Below, piece after piece: positions 42,823 through 51,398 of a DNA stretch of 64,000 nucleotides (the first letter of the stretch is position 1; every line of letters begins with the position of its first letter). The notes under the pieces were generated by a model that saw only the letters and a list, made by a program, of their open reading frames with translations, had not been told where the DNA came from and ran no database searches. The position numbers and the translations under genes were made by a program. Origin of the DNA: Streptomyces sp. B93 (GTDB taxonomy: Bacteria > Actinomycetota > Actinomycetes > Streptomycetales > Streptomycetaceae); NCBI RefSeq assembly GCF_018070565.1, contig NZ_JAGPXL010000003.1:230484-294483 (forward strand). The letters are read 5' to 3'.

Positions 42823-43371
42823 ATGACGGCCGGAACCACACTCACCGACGTGACGACGACCGCCGAGCACGAGCTCGCCGCACTCCAGCGGGAGCACGGC
42901 CGGCCCCTGTTCGCACTGCTCCTGCGGCTCTGCGACGGCGACCGGCAGCGCGCCGAGGACCTGGTGCAGGAGACCCTGGTGCGCGCCTGGCAGCATCCCG
43001 AGGCACTGCGCGCCGACGCCTTCGACTCCGTACGGCCCTGGCTGCTCACCGTGGGCAGGCGGCTCGCCATCGACGCGCGCCGGGCCCGGCAGGCCCGTCC
43101 GCCCGAGGTCGGCGACGCGGTGCTGGAGAACGCGCGGGTCTGCGCCGATCACGCCGAACGGTCGGCCGCGGCCGTCGACGTACGGGAGGCTGTGAAGACA
43201 CTCACTCCGGAGCACCGTGACGTCCTGGTGCTCGTGTACTTCCACGGGGCGACTGTGGCGGAAGCGGCGGCGACCCTCGGGATCCCGCCCGGTACCGTGA
43301 AGTCCCGCGCGTACTACGCGCTGCGCGCCCTGCGCCGGGTTCTTCCGGGATACGCCGCCGACCTGCGGTGA
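42823..43371 (+). CDS. ECF-type sigma-70 family RNA polymerase sigma factor
   Basis: 182 residues. Region 2 spans ELAALQREHGRPLFALLLRL and DRQRAEDLVQETLVRAWQHP, with the usual DLVQETL core. Region 4 spans TLTPEHRDVLVLVYFHGATV and GIPPGTVKSRAYYALRALRR. The ATG at 42823 gives a standard ECF length. The frame is open back to an ATG at 42661, but that stretch has unusual codons for this genome, including TTA at 42691, and no sigma homology. Two genes downstream is a zinc-type anti-sigma factor, its likely partner. Confidence 0.88.
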   Translation: MTAGTTLTDVTTTAEHELAALQREHGRPLFALLLRLCDGDRQRAEDLVQETLVRAWQHPEALRADAFDSVRPWLLTVGRRLAIDARRARQARPPEVGDAVLENARVCADHAERSAAAVDVREAVKTLTPEHRDVLVLVYFHGATVAEAAATLGIPPGTVKSRAYYALRALRRVLPGYAADLR

Positions 43372-43510
43372 AACCGAGCGCTGGGTCAAACCTCCGTAAA
43401 GCGCCTTGCTGCGGACCCCGGTTCGGTAATCGGCTGTCCTCTATCCGTGTTCCGCAGCGGGACTCGGGGGTCGGGCGACGCGCGCAGGCACCGGAGGAAG
43501 GCAGGAAGGG

Positions 43511-44026
43511 ATGCAGGACAGAGGTCATCACAGTACGGACGGCACAGACGGCGGCGAACTGACCGTCCCCATGGCCTGGTTGTACGCCGAGTACATCGCC
43601 GAGGAACTGCTGCGGACCGGCGATCTGATGCCGCCGACGTCGTTCGAGTTCCGCGCCGGGCGCGACGCCCTGGCGCTGACGATCTTCCTCTCCGACACCA
43701 GCGGTGAGCTGTCCGGCATCCGGGTCGTCTCCCAGCTGGAGACCTGGCTGTCGCTGACGGCGTACGACCAGCCGTGGCAGGACTGGGTGGACGAGCGGCT
43801 GGCCCAGCTCATCGCCGAGACGGCCGCCTCCGGCGCCCCCGCACCGGACCTGGACCTGGCCCGCGCGGCCTGGCGCTGGCTGGAGGAGACCGAGCTGCTG
43901 GCCCCGGACCTGAACGCGGTGCCGGGCGGCGCGGCACCGGCGTCCGAGGACGACGGCCCCAAGGTCTGGACCCCGGCGTGGCAACTCGGCCTGCCCCTGG
44001 GCCATCTCGCCATCCACCTGTTCTGA
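43511..44026 (+). CDS. Small acidic hypothetical protein between sigma and anti-sigma genes
   Basis: 171 residues from an ATG with AGGAAGGG upstream. It is soluble, with clear predicted strands and helices (LYAEYIAEELLRTGDL, FEFRAGRDALALTIFLSDTS and WLSLTAYDQPWQDWVDERL), and has a net acidic charge. No family recognised. Its position between an ECF sigma factor and its putative anti-sigma factor suggests that it is either part of the regulatory unit or the first member of the regulon (inference). Confidence 0.7.
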   Translation: MQDRGHHSTDGTDGGELTVPMAWLYAEYIAEELLRTGDLMPPTSFEFRAGRDALALTIFLSDTSGELSGIRVVSQLETWLSLTAYDQPWQDWVDERLAQLIAETAASGAPAPDLDLARAAWRWLEETELLAPDLNAVPGGAAPASEDDGPKVWTPAWQLGLPLGHLAIHLF

Positions 44027-44057
44027 ACCGGCGGGGTCCGGGACGGAGGTTTTTTCG

Positions 44058-44207
44058 CCGAATCCGAACGGGGACCAATCCGCGGCCCGGACCGCTCCGA
44101 ATCAACAGGTTGCGATTCGGTGTACGCCTTGAGTGATTCGGCTGCCTGGTCCGTACCGGTGGGAGCAAGGAGTAACCCCACCCGCACCCTACGGCACGAG
44201 GATTCGG
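44058..44207. repeat. Five GATTCGG/CCGAATC heptamers upstream of the anti-sigma gene
   Basis: CCGAATC occurs at 44058 and 44097; GATTCGG occurs at 44114, 44135 and 44201, the last ending 1 nt before the ATG at 44209. The pair 44097/44114 forms an inverted repeat with a 10-bp spacer, and 44114/44135 are direct repeats exactly 21 bp apart, two helical turns. The spacing suggests a cooperative DNA-binding site. Confidence 0.65.
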
Positions 44208-44208
44208 C

Positions 44209-44862
44209 ATGAGGTCCCTGGAGAGGCATCGCGACGTCGGCGCGTACGCGCTCGGCGTGCTGGACGAGACGGAGGCCTTCCGTTTCGAGGACCACCTCAT
44301 GGACTGCGCCAGCTGTACCGCGCAGGTCACCGAATTCGGCCCCGCGGCCCGGCAGTTGATGCTCTACCGGCGGGCGACACCGCGCTCGGTGCACCCCATG
44401 GCGGGCCCCGGCCCCCGGCTGCTGGACCGGCTGCTCGGCGAGGTCGCGGCCCGGCACCGGGCGCGCCGCAGGCGGCACCTGTACGCCGTCGCCGCCGCGG
44501 TGGTGCTCGCGGTCGCGGGCCCCGGCCTCACCGTCCTCGCGAGCGGCGGCGGCGACGGGGCCGTACGGGTGGCGGCCACCGACGAGCGGTCGGGGGTGTG
44601 GGCCCAGGTCACCACCGAGGACGAGGCCTGGGGCAGCCAGGTGGAGGTGACGGTGAAGGACGCGGCGGGTCCCCGGGTGTGCACCCTGGTCGCGGTCGGC
44701 CGCGACGGCTCGGAGGAGACCGTCACCACCTGGACCGTCCCCCGGCACGACGCCCGCCCCAACACCATGCAGGGCGGCGCGGCCCTGCACCCGGACGAGA
44801 TCGACCACTACGAGGTGCGCACGGCGGACGGCACCCCGCTGGTGCGGCTCGGCACCCGGTGA
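44209..44862 (+). CDS. Anti-sigma factor with zinc-binding (ZAS/zf-HC2) domain
   Basis: 217 residues. RHRDVGAYALGVLDETEAFR and FEDHLMDCASC show the H-x3-C-x2-C ZAS motif of the N-terminal sigma-binding domain. One membrane helix (LYAVAAAVVLAVAGPGLTVL) at about 87-106 separates it from an extracytoplasmic beta-rich domain of about 110 residues. It should hold the nearby ECF sigma factor inactive at the membrane until an envelope signal arrives. GAGGA lies 6 nt before the ATG. Confidence 0.9.
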   Translation: MRSLERHRDVGAYALGVLDETEAFRFEDHLMDCASCTAQVTEFGPAARQLMLYRRATPRSVHPMAGPGPRLLDRLLGEVAARHRARRRRHLYAVAAAVVLAVAGPGLTVLASGGGDGAVRVAATDERSGVWAQVTTEDEAWGSQVEVTVKDAAGPRVCTLVAVGRDGSEETVTTWTVPRHDARPNTMQGGAALHPDEIDHYEVRTADGTPLVRLGTR

Positions 44863-44871
44863 CCCCGCGCC

Positions 44872-45735
44872 CTACTTCAGCAGCCGGGACAGCCGGCGGT
44901 CCGCCAGCGGCCTGCCGCCCGTCTGACAGGTCGGGCAGTACTGGAACGAGGAGTCGCTGAAGGAGACCTCGCGGATGGTGTCCCCGCACACCGGGCAGGG
45001 CTCCCCGGTCCGGCCGTGCACCCGCAGGCCGCTCTTCTTCTCCGCCTTCAGCCGCCCGGCCGCAAGACCACGGGAGCGCTCGACGGCCGCCGTGAGCGTG
45101 GAGCGCAGCGCCTCGTACAGCGTCGCCGTCTCCTCCGGCGTCAGGGAGGCCGCGATCTTGTACGGCGACATCCGCGCGGCGTGCAGGATCTCGTCGCTGT
45201 AGGCGTTCCCCACCCCGGCGATCAGGGCCTGGTCGCGCAGCGCGCCCTTGATCCGGCGCCGCTCCCCCGCGAGCAGCGCCGCCAGCCGCGCCTCGTCGAA
45301 GTCGGCGGCGAGCGGGTCCGGCCCGAGCCGGGCGACGCCCGGCACCTGCCGCGGGTCGGCCACGACGTACACGGCGAGCCGCTTCTGGGTGCCCGCCTCG
45401 GTGAGGTCGAAGCCCGCGCCGGTCTCCAGGGCCACGCGCAGCGCGAGCGGCCCCTTGCCCGGCTTGGGCGGCCCGTCGGGCAGGCGGTCCCGCCACTGGA
45501 GCCAGCCCGCGCGGGCCAGGTGGGTCACCAGGTGCGGGCCGCCGTCGGTGCCGACGTCGAGGAACTTGCCGTACCGGCGCACGGCGGTGACCTCGTGGCC
45601 CTCGAGGGCGGACAGGGGTGGGTCGTACGTCTTCAGGACGCTGACGGCGACCGGCAGCACCCGGACGATCTCGTGACCGGTGAGGTGCTCGGTCAGGAAG
45701 TCCTTCAGCGCTTCGACCTCGGGCAGTTCCGGCAT
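44872..45735 (-). CDS. Fpg/Nei family DNA glycosylase
   Basis: 287 residues. MPELPEVEALK supplies the catalytic proline and Glu; GVGNAYSDEILHAARMSPYK is the helix-two-turn-helix. CPVCGDTIREVSFSDSSFQY followed by CPTCQTGG is the C-terminal four-cysteine zinc finger. It excises oxidised bases and cleaves the abasic site. The lysine at position 51-57 region (RRYGKFL) matches the family. Convergent with the anti-sigma gene and adjacent to, but not overlapping, the PP2C regulator. Confidence 0.95.
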   Translation of the reverse strand: MPELPEVEALKDFLTEHLTGHEIVRVLPVAVSVLKTYDPPLSALEGHEVTAVRRYGKFLDVGTDGGPHLVTHLARAGWLQWRDRLPDGPPKPGKGPLALRVALETGAGFDLTEAGTQKRLAVYVVADPRQVPGVARLGPDPLAADFDEARLAALLAGERRRIKGALRDQALIAGVGNAYSDEILHAARMSPYKIAASLTPEETATLYEALRSTLTAAVERSRGLAAGRLKAEKKSGLRVHGRTGEPCPVCGDTIREVSFSDSSFQYCPTCQTGGRPLADRRLSRLLK

Positions 45736-45768
45736 GGGTCCAGGGTGCCAGGGCCCGCGGGCGTGCGC

Positions 45769-47874
45769 TCAGCGCCGTACCGGCACCACGAACTCGCACC
45801 AGACCGCCTTGCCGCCGCCGCGCGCCTCCACGCCCCACACGTCCGTCAGCAGGTCGACCAGGAGCAGTCCGCGCCCGGACACCCCGGACTCGCCCGCCTC
45901 CCGGCGCCGGGGCAGGGCGCTGGAGGTGTCCTCCACCTCGACGCGCAGCCGCCGGTCGGCGCCGGTGAGGACCCGCAGGGTCAGCACGGCGGCGCCCTCG
46001 GTGTGCATCAGCGCGTTGGTGACCAGTTCGTCGGCGACGAGTTCGATCTCGTCGGCGCGGTCAACGGCACCCCAGGACCGGACCGCGGCGCGGATCATGT
46101 GCCGGGCCTGGGTGAGCGCCTCGGGGTCGCCGGGCGCCACGTGCTGCTGGAGCCGGCCGCCGGTGCGCGGGGTGTCCAGGCCGCGCCGGCGCAGCAGGAG
46201 CAGCGCGACGTCGTCCTCCAGGCCGCGTTCCCCGGCCAGTTCGATCAGCCGGTCGGCGAGGGCGCGGACGTCGTCGGGGCCGGTGGCGACGTCCGAGGTC
46301 AGGATCTGCATGCCGTCGTCGAGGTCGGCGCCGGGCTGTTCGACCAGCCCGTCGGTGCACAGCAGGAGGGTGTGGCCGGGGTCCAGCTCCATGGTCGACA
46401 CCGGGTACTCCAGGACGCCGAACTCGGCGGAGAGCCCGAGGGGCAGCCCGCCGTCCACGGGGACCCGGCGGCAGCTGCCGTCCGGTGCCCGCAGCAGCGG
46501 GTCGATGTGCCCGGCCCGCACCACCTGGACCACCCCGGTGGCCAGGTCGGCCTCCGCGTACAGGCAGGTGGCGAAGCGGTCGGTGTCCAGCTCGTGCAGG
46601 AAGACCGAGGCGCGGGCCATCACGGTGGCCGGGGTGTGCCCCTCGGCGGCGTAGGCGCGCAGCACGATCCGCAGCTGGCCCATCACGGCGGCGGCGTGCG
46701 TGTCATGGCCCTGGACGTCCCCGATGACGGCGCCGACCCGGCCTCCCCCAGAGGGGGGACCCCCAGGCAGCGGGATCAGGTCGTACCAGTCGCCGCCGAT
46801 GTCCCGGCCGAGGGAGCCGCCGACCTCGGAGGAGCGGTAGCGCACGGCCACGTCCGCGCCGGGCACGCTGGGGATGGTGCGCGGCAGCATCGCCTGCTGG
46901 AGGCCCTCGGCGAGGTCCTTCTCCTGCTCGTAGAACATGGCGCGCTGGAGGCTCTGCGCGATGCTGCTGCCGAGGGCGACGAGGACGTTGCGCTCCTCGG
47001 GCGTGAAGCCGCGGCGGTCGCTGTAGAGCAGGCCCATCGCGCCGATCGGGCGGGCCTGCACGATGAGCGGCAGATAGGCGGCGGAGGTGATGTTGAGGTC
47101 GGTGATGTGCGGCCACAGCACTGGATAGCTCTCGGCGAAGTCCTCCGGGGACTCGATGAAGCGGGGGCGCAGGGTGCGGACGACCTCGCTCATCGGGTAC
47201 TGCTCGTCGATGCCGGTGAGCCGGGTGCCGGGCACGAAGCTGCCGACCGGGCCCTCCGCGATCAGCCGGATGCGGTGCGCCTCGACCAGGCCCATCACCA
47301 GGCTGGTCGCGCCGAGGTGGGCCAGGCCGCGGGTGTCCTTGAGCACGTCGATGACGTCGGTGACGGTACGGGCGTGCGCGAGGGCGGCCGTGCTCAGCTC
47401 CACGACGCTGGTCTGCCGCCGCCGCATGTCGTCCTGCTCGGCCTGCTCGCGGCGGGCCTCGGGGTCGCTCAGCTCCTGGGTGGCGTCCCGGACGATGCCG
47501 ATGATCCGGCGGGGGCGGCCGTTCTCGTCGCGCCGGATGTAGCCCTGGGTGTGGGTCCAGCGCAGGCTGCCGTCGCGGCGGCGGACCCGGAAGTAGGCGC
47601 CGTAGTTCTCACTGCCGTCCTTCAGCGCCCGGGAGACATGGGCGTCGAGGCGTCTGCTCTCCGAGGGCGGCACCCGCCTGCCGAGCGTCTCTATGCGGCC
47701 GTCGTATTCGTCGGGGCGCATGTCGAAGATCTCGTGGGCCCGGGCGTCCATGACCATGAGGCCGGTGTCCAGGTCCCAGTCGAAGCTGCCCATGCGGTTG
47801 AGCGCCAGGATCGGGTCCGGGTGGGCGGGCCAGTCGTCCGGGAGTGAAAGGGCGCTCGCTCCCCGATCAGCCAT
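45769..47874 (-). CDS. PAS-GAF-PP2C(SpoIIE)-HATPase regulator
   Basis: 701 residues. PAS (about 25-140; WTHTQGYIRRDENGRPRRII), GAF (about 160-320; MGLLYSDRRGFTPEERNVLV), SpoIIE phosphatase (about 330-560; DIGGDWYDLIPLPGG, IGDVQGHDTHAAAVMGQLRI, LLLCTDGLVEQPG) and a C-terminal RsbW-like kinase (VADELVTNALMH, GRGLLLVDLLTDVWGVE). All phosphatase metal motifs are intact. It is soluble and should set the phosphorylation state of anti-anti-sigma factors. A short PPSGGG insertion after LPGG at 46742-46767 corresponds to a palindromic DNA element. Confidence 0.93.
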   Translation of the reverse strand: MADRGASALSLPDDWPAHPDPILALNRMGSFDWDLDTGLMVMDARAHEIFDMRPDEYDGRIETLGRRVPPSESRRLDAHVSRALKDGSENYGAYFRVRRRDGSLRWTHTQGYIRRDENGRPRRIIGIVRDATQELSDPEARREQAEQDDMRRRQTSVVELSTAALAHARTVTDVIDVLKDTRGLAHLGATSLVMGLVEAHRIRLIAEGPVGSFVPGTRLTGIDEQYPMSEVVRTLRPRFIESPEDFAESYPVLWPHITDLNITSAAYLPLIVQARPIGAMGLLYSDRRGFTPEERNVLVALGSSIAQSLQRAMFYEQEKDLAEGLQQAMLPRTIPSVPGADVAVRYRSSEVGGSLGRDIGGDWYDLIPLPGGPPSGGGRVGAVIGDVQGHDTHAAAVMGQLRIVLRAYAAEGHTPATVMARASVFLHELDTDRFATCLYAEADLATGVVQVVRAGHIDPLLRAPDGSCRRVPVDGGLPLGLSAEFGVLEYPVSTMELDPGHTLLLCTDGLVEQPGADLDDGMQILTSDVATGPDDVRALADRLIELAGERGLEDDVALLLLRRRGLDTPRTGGRLQQHVAPGDPEALTQARHMIRAAVRSWGAVDRADEIELVADELVTNALMHTEGAAVLTLRVLTGADRRLRVEVEDTSSALPRRREAGESGVSGRGLLLVDLLTDVWGVEARGGGKAVWCEFVVPVRR
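46742..46767. repeat. Short REP-like palindrome inside the PP2C coding region
   Basis: CCTCCCCCAGAGGGGGGACC and the following CCCAGG form nested C/G runs able to fold. The sequence resembles the ends of a Streptomyces intergenic palindromic repeat (GGGGGTCCCCC...GGGGGAGG). Here it is in frame and adds about six residues between two conserved phosphatase motifs. Confidence 0.5.
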
Positions 47875-47921
47875 GGACTCACCTTGCCAGGCTCCGGCCG
47901 AATCTTCGACTTGTCCCGAAT

Positions 47922-49043
47922 TCATTCGGTTCCGATGTCGTCTTCGGCGGGGCCGTCGTCCTCGTCCTCCGGGGCGTCCGGCGCATCCGGGACGAGACCG
48001 CCGCCGTCGGGCAGGTCGGGGGCGTCCGGTACGGCCTCGGGGCCGGTCTCGTCGGTGGGGCGCGGGGACACCGGGGGAAGCGTGACATCCGGGGTGCCCG
48101 AAGGAGTGGGGGGCTCCGGCGGATCGGCGGGCTCCGGGGACCACCCGGGGACGCTCCCCGCGGGAAGTGGCGTGCCCGGCTCCGGCGCCGGGTGCTCGCT
48201 CGGCGGCGTCGACGGTCTCGGTACGTCCGGTGGTGGCAGCGTCCGGTCGTGCTGCACCGCGTGGCCGATCCGCCGTTCGATCCAGGTGCGGTCGTCGGCG
48301 TCGAGGAGGGTGAGGCCGCCCATCACGCGGGGCGCCCGGGTCACCAAGACCACCTCGGCGGGCCGGTAGCCCGGCCAGGGCCTGCCCTCGGTGGCGGCGT
48401 CGCCGGGCAGCGCGAGCGGCGGGGTGAGCGGGTTGCCGCAGGCGCACCGGACCCGGGGCAGGCCCCGCTCGTCGACCAGGACGGCGGTGCCCGCCTGGAG
48501 GACGGCCTGCCGGTCGCGGGCGCGGCCGTGGCGGTACCCGTGGTCGGTGACCCGGGTGTCGGCGCGCAGGACGACCGGGGTGAGGGAGTGCAGATAGGCC
48601 GTGAGCTGCTCCGGCGCCACCCCCATGGCCTGTGCGAAGGCACCGGACCGGGCGGGGTCGCCGGAGAGCAGGGCGGTCTGCCGTTGCACGTCGCAGCTGG
48701 GGCTGCGCTCGCTGCCGCCGTACAGGCCGGGGGTGCCGCCGGAGAGCGAACGCAGTCCGGTCAGGGCGGCCGGGGCGCCCGCCGCGGGCGCGGGCGCGGC
48801 GGCGGTGCGCGGCGTTCGGGGCAGCGGTGCCGGGGTAGCCGTGGAGAGGGCCGTGGAGGTCGTGAAGGGGTCGGGTCCCCGCGTCGCGGCAGGCTGGAGG
48901 AGCAGTTCCGCACTCGTATGGGCGGCGTCACCGGCGCCGCAGCCGGTGACGAGGAACGCCGCCCAGAGCACCAGGGCGGCGAGGACTCCGGTGGAGGTGC
49001 GCACCGCTCTCTCCCGCTCGGTCTCCAGCAGATTCGTCACCAT
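47922..49043 (-). CDS. DUF6777-type lipoprotein
   Basis: 373 residues. The signal peptide ends in the lipobox LVTGC. The middle domain (about 90-265) has four cysteines, SPSCDVQ and RVRCACGNPLTPPL among them, and segments (LYGGSERSPSC, WPGYRPAEVVLV) that I associate with DUF6777. The last 110 residues are a disordered proline, glutamate and aspartate-rich tail with an acidic end. Function unknown; surface location predicted. It is divergent from the LMF1-like gene. Confidence 0.75.
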   Translation of the reverse strand: MVTNLLETERERAVRTSTGVLAALVLWAAFLVTGCGAGDAAHTSAELLLQPAATRGPDPFTTSTALSTATPAPLPRTPRTAAAPAPAAGAPAALTGLRSLSGGTPGLYGGSERSPSCDVQRQTALLSGDPARSGAFAQAMGVAPEQLTAYLHSLTPVVLRADTRVTDHGYRHGRARDRQAVLQAGTAVLVDERGLPRVRCACGNPLTPPLALPGDAATEGRPWPGYRPAEVVLVTRAPRVMGGLTLLDADDRTWIERRIGHAVQHDRTLPPPDVPRPSTPPSEHPAPEPGTPLPAGSVPGWSPEPADPPEPPTPSGTPDVTLPPVSPRPTDETGPEAVPDAPDLPDGGGLVPDAPDAPEDEDDGPAEDDIGTE

Positions 49044-49140
49044 TGTCTGCTTCAGTCACACTGGTCACGCAAGCGGAGCAAGCGATCACCCACAGCGACG
49101 GCGGACGGGACGGGAACGAGGCGGAGAGGAGCGCACGGTC

Positions 49141-50568
49141 GTGGACTGGTTCACCGCGTCCGACTACTGGCTGACCCGGCTGGTCTTCCAGCGGGCCCTG
49201 GCCGCCGTCTACCTCGTCGCCTTCCTGACCGCCGCCCTCCAGTTCCGGGCGCTGCTCGGCGAACGCGGGATGCTGCCGGTGCCCCGGTTCGTGGCCCGGG
49301 TGCCGTTCCGGCAGGCGCCGAGCCTCTTCCAGCTCCACTACTCCGACCGGTTCTTCGCGGGCTGCGCCTGGACGGGCTGCGCGGTGTCGGTGGCGCTGCT
49401 GGCAGGGGTCGACGGGCTGCTGCCGCTGTGGGGCGCGATGCTGCTGTGGCTGGTGCCGTGGCTGCTGTACCTGTCGATCGTCAACGTCGGCCAGACCTGG
49501 TACTCCTTCGGCTGGGAGTCGCTGCTGCTGGAGGTCGGTTTCCTCGCCGTCCTCCTCGGCAACGACGAGGTGGCGCCGCCGGTCGTGGTGCTGTTCCTGC
49601 TGCGCTGGGTCCTGTTCCGCGTGGAGTTCGGCGCGGGCCTGATCAAGATGCGCGGTGACGCGTGCTGGCGGAAGCTGACCTGCCTGGACCACCACCACGA
49701 GACCCAGCCGATGCCGGGCCCGCTGAGCTGGTTCTTCCACCATCTGCCCAGGCCCCTGCACCGCGTGGAGGTGGCCGCCAACCACTTCACCCAGCTCGTC
49801 GTCCCGGTACTGCTGTTCACCCCGCAGCCCGTCGCGACGGCCGCCGCCGCGCTGATGATCGTGACGCAGTTGTGGCTGGTGCTGTCCGGCAACTTCTCCT
49901 GGCTGAACTGGATCACCATCGTGCTGGCCCTGTCGGCGATCCGGTTCCCGGCGGACCCGCCGTCGTCCGTGCCGGACGCGCCGCTGTGGTACGTGGCGCT
50001 GGTGCTCGCCGTGGCGGCGCTGCTGCTCCTCCTCAGCTACCAGCCGGTCCGCAACATGGTCTCCCGCCGTCAGGTCATGAACCGCTCCTTCGACCCCCTG
50101 CACCTGGTCAACACCTACGGCGCGTTCGGCAGCGTCAGCCGGGTCCGCTACGAGGTGGTGATCGAGGGCACGGCCGACGCCACCCCGCGCGAGGACTCGG
50201 AGTGGCGGGAGTACGAGTTCAAGGGCAAGCCCGGTGACCCCCGGCGCTGGCCGCGCCAGTTCGCGCCCTACCACCTGCGGCTGGACTGGCTGATGTGGTT
50301 CGCCGCGCTGTCACCCGCCTACGCCGGGGCGTGGTTCGGGGCGCTGGTGGAGCGGCTGCTGGAGGAGGACCGCGACACCCTGAAGCTGCTGCGCCGCTCC
50401 CCCTTCCCGCCCGGTGATCCGCCGCGCCACATCCGCGCCCGCCTCTTCCGCTACCGCTTCACCACCTGGCGGGAGCTGCGGGAGACGGGCGCCTGCTGGG
50501 AGCGCAGTTACGTACGCGAGTTCCTGCCGCCGACCCGGCTGTCCGGGACGGGTCCGCACAGGCCGTAG
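49141..50568 (+). CDS. Lipase maturation factor (LMF1)-like membrane protein
   Basis: 475 residues from a GTG with GAGAGGAG upstream. About eight membrane helices and the LMF1 motifs are visible: WYSFGWESLLLEVGFLAVLL, LRWVLFRVEFGAGLIKMRGD, CWRKLTCLDHHHETQPMPGP, VEVAANHFTQL and the C-terminal FAPYHLRLDWLMWFAALSP. In animals LMF1 helps lipases fold in the ER; in bacteria its role is unknown. The last 61 bp overlap the convergent lactonase gene. Confidence 0.88.
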   Translation: MDWFTASDYWLTRLVFQRALAAVYLVAFLTAALQFRALLGERGMLPVPRFVARVPFRQAPSLFQLHYSDRFFAGCAWTGCAVSVALLAGVDGLLPLWGAMLLWLVPWLLYLSIVNVGQTWYSFGWESLLLEVGFLAVLLGNDEVAPPVVVLFLLRWVLFRVEFGAGLIKMRGDACWRKLTCLDHHHETQPMPGPLSWFFHHLPRPLHRVEVAANHFTQLVVPVLLFTPQPVATAAAALMIVTQLWLVLSGNFSWLNWITIVLALSAIRFPADPPSSVPDAPLWYVALVLAVAALLLLLSYQPVRNMVSRRQVMNRSFDPLHLVNTYGAFGSVSRVRYEVVIEGTADATPREDSEWREYEFKGKPGDPRRWPRQFAPYHLRLDWLMWFAALSPAYAGAWFGALVERLLEEDRDTLKLLRRSPFPPGDPPRHIRARLFRYRFTTWRELRETGACWERSYVREFLPPTRLSGTGPHRP

Positions 50569-51398
50569 ACACGCGTGGCCGTACCCGCGAGCACAGCGGC
50601 GCGCTCACCCGGATGAAGCCCCGCCAGCAACTCCCGTGTGACGTCCAGGACTTCGCCGTACGACGCCCGGAGGGTGCACACCGGCCAGTCTGAGCCGAAC
50701 ATCAGCCGGTCCGGTCCGAAGGCGTCCAGTGCCGTCTCGCTGTACGGCCGCAGGTCGGCGACGCGCCAGGAGCCGGGGGCGGCCTCGGTGAGCAGGCCGG
50801 AGAGCTTGCCGACCGTGTTGGGGAGGGCGGCGAGGGCGCGCAGTGCCGTCCGCCAGGGCTCGAGGCGGCCGTGGGCGACGGGCGGTTTGCCGAGGTGGTC
50901 GAGGACGAAGGTGAGCCCGGGGTGCGCGGCGGCGGCGCGGGCACAGGCGGGCAGTTGACGGGGCCGTACGACGAGGTCGTAGCGGAGTCCGGCGGCGGCC
51001 ACGGCGGTCAGGCCGCGTCGTACGTCCGGGCGCAGCAGCCATTCGGGGTCCGGTTCGTCCTGCACCTGGTGCCGGATGCCCGTCAGGAACCGCCCGCCGG
51101 GGAGTTCCCCGAGCCGGGCGAGTTCGTCGGCGAGGTCGGGGCGGGTGAGGTCGGCCCAGCCGACGACGCCCGCGGCCAGGCCGTGCCCGGCGGCGAGGGC
51201 GAGGAGTTCCGGGGTCTCCTCCGGCACGGTGACGGTCTGCACGAGGACGCTGCGGCCGACCCCGGCGGCGCGGGCGGACGGCGCGAGGTCGGCGACGACG
51301 AAGTCCCGCCGCAGGGCGCTGAGTTCGGGGGCGGCGAGCCAGGGCTGGTCGCGGACGGACAGGTCCCACACATGATGGTGCGCGTCCACGACGGTCAC
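50508..51398 (-). CDS. Amidohydrolase, probable L-fuconolactonase
   Basis: 296 residues, GTG start overlapping the previous stop. VDAHHHVWDL carries the HxH metal site. LTFVLDHLGKPP (HxGxP) and LMFGSDWPVCTLRASY (metal-binding Asp) are the amidohydrolase_2 motifs of sugar lactonases. With an aldo/keto reductase, an SDR and a fuconate-dehydratase-like enolase upstream it most likely opens L-fuconolactone. The final 20 residues lie in the overlap with the LMF1-like gene and may not be conserved. Confidence 0.88.
   Translation of the reverse strand: MTVVDAHHHVWDLSVRDQPWLAAPELSALRRDFVVADLAPSARAAGVGRSVLVQTVTVPEETPELLALAAGHGLAAGVVGWADLTRPDLADELARLGELPGGRFLTGIRHQVQDEPDPEWLLRPDVRRGLTAVAAAGLRYDLVVRPRQLPACARAAAAHPGLTFVLDHLGKPPVAHGRLEPWRTALRALAALPNTVGKLSGLLTEAAPGSWRVADLRPYSETALDAFGPDRLMFGSDWPVCTLRASYGEVLDVTRELLAGLHPGERAAVLAGTATRVYGLCGPVPDSRVGGRNSRT

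Noticed and set aside
44058..44207. GATTCGG heptamers as a CRISPR array
   Set aside because: The units are only 7 bp, lie in both orientations, have no uniform spacers, and no cas genes are present.
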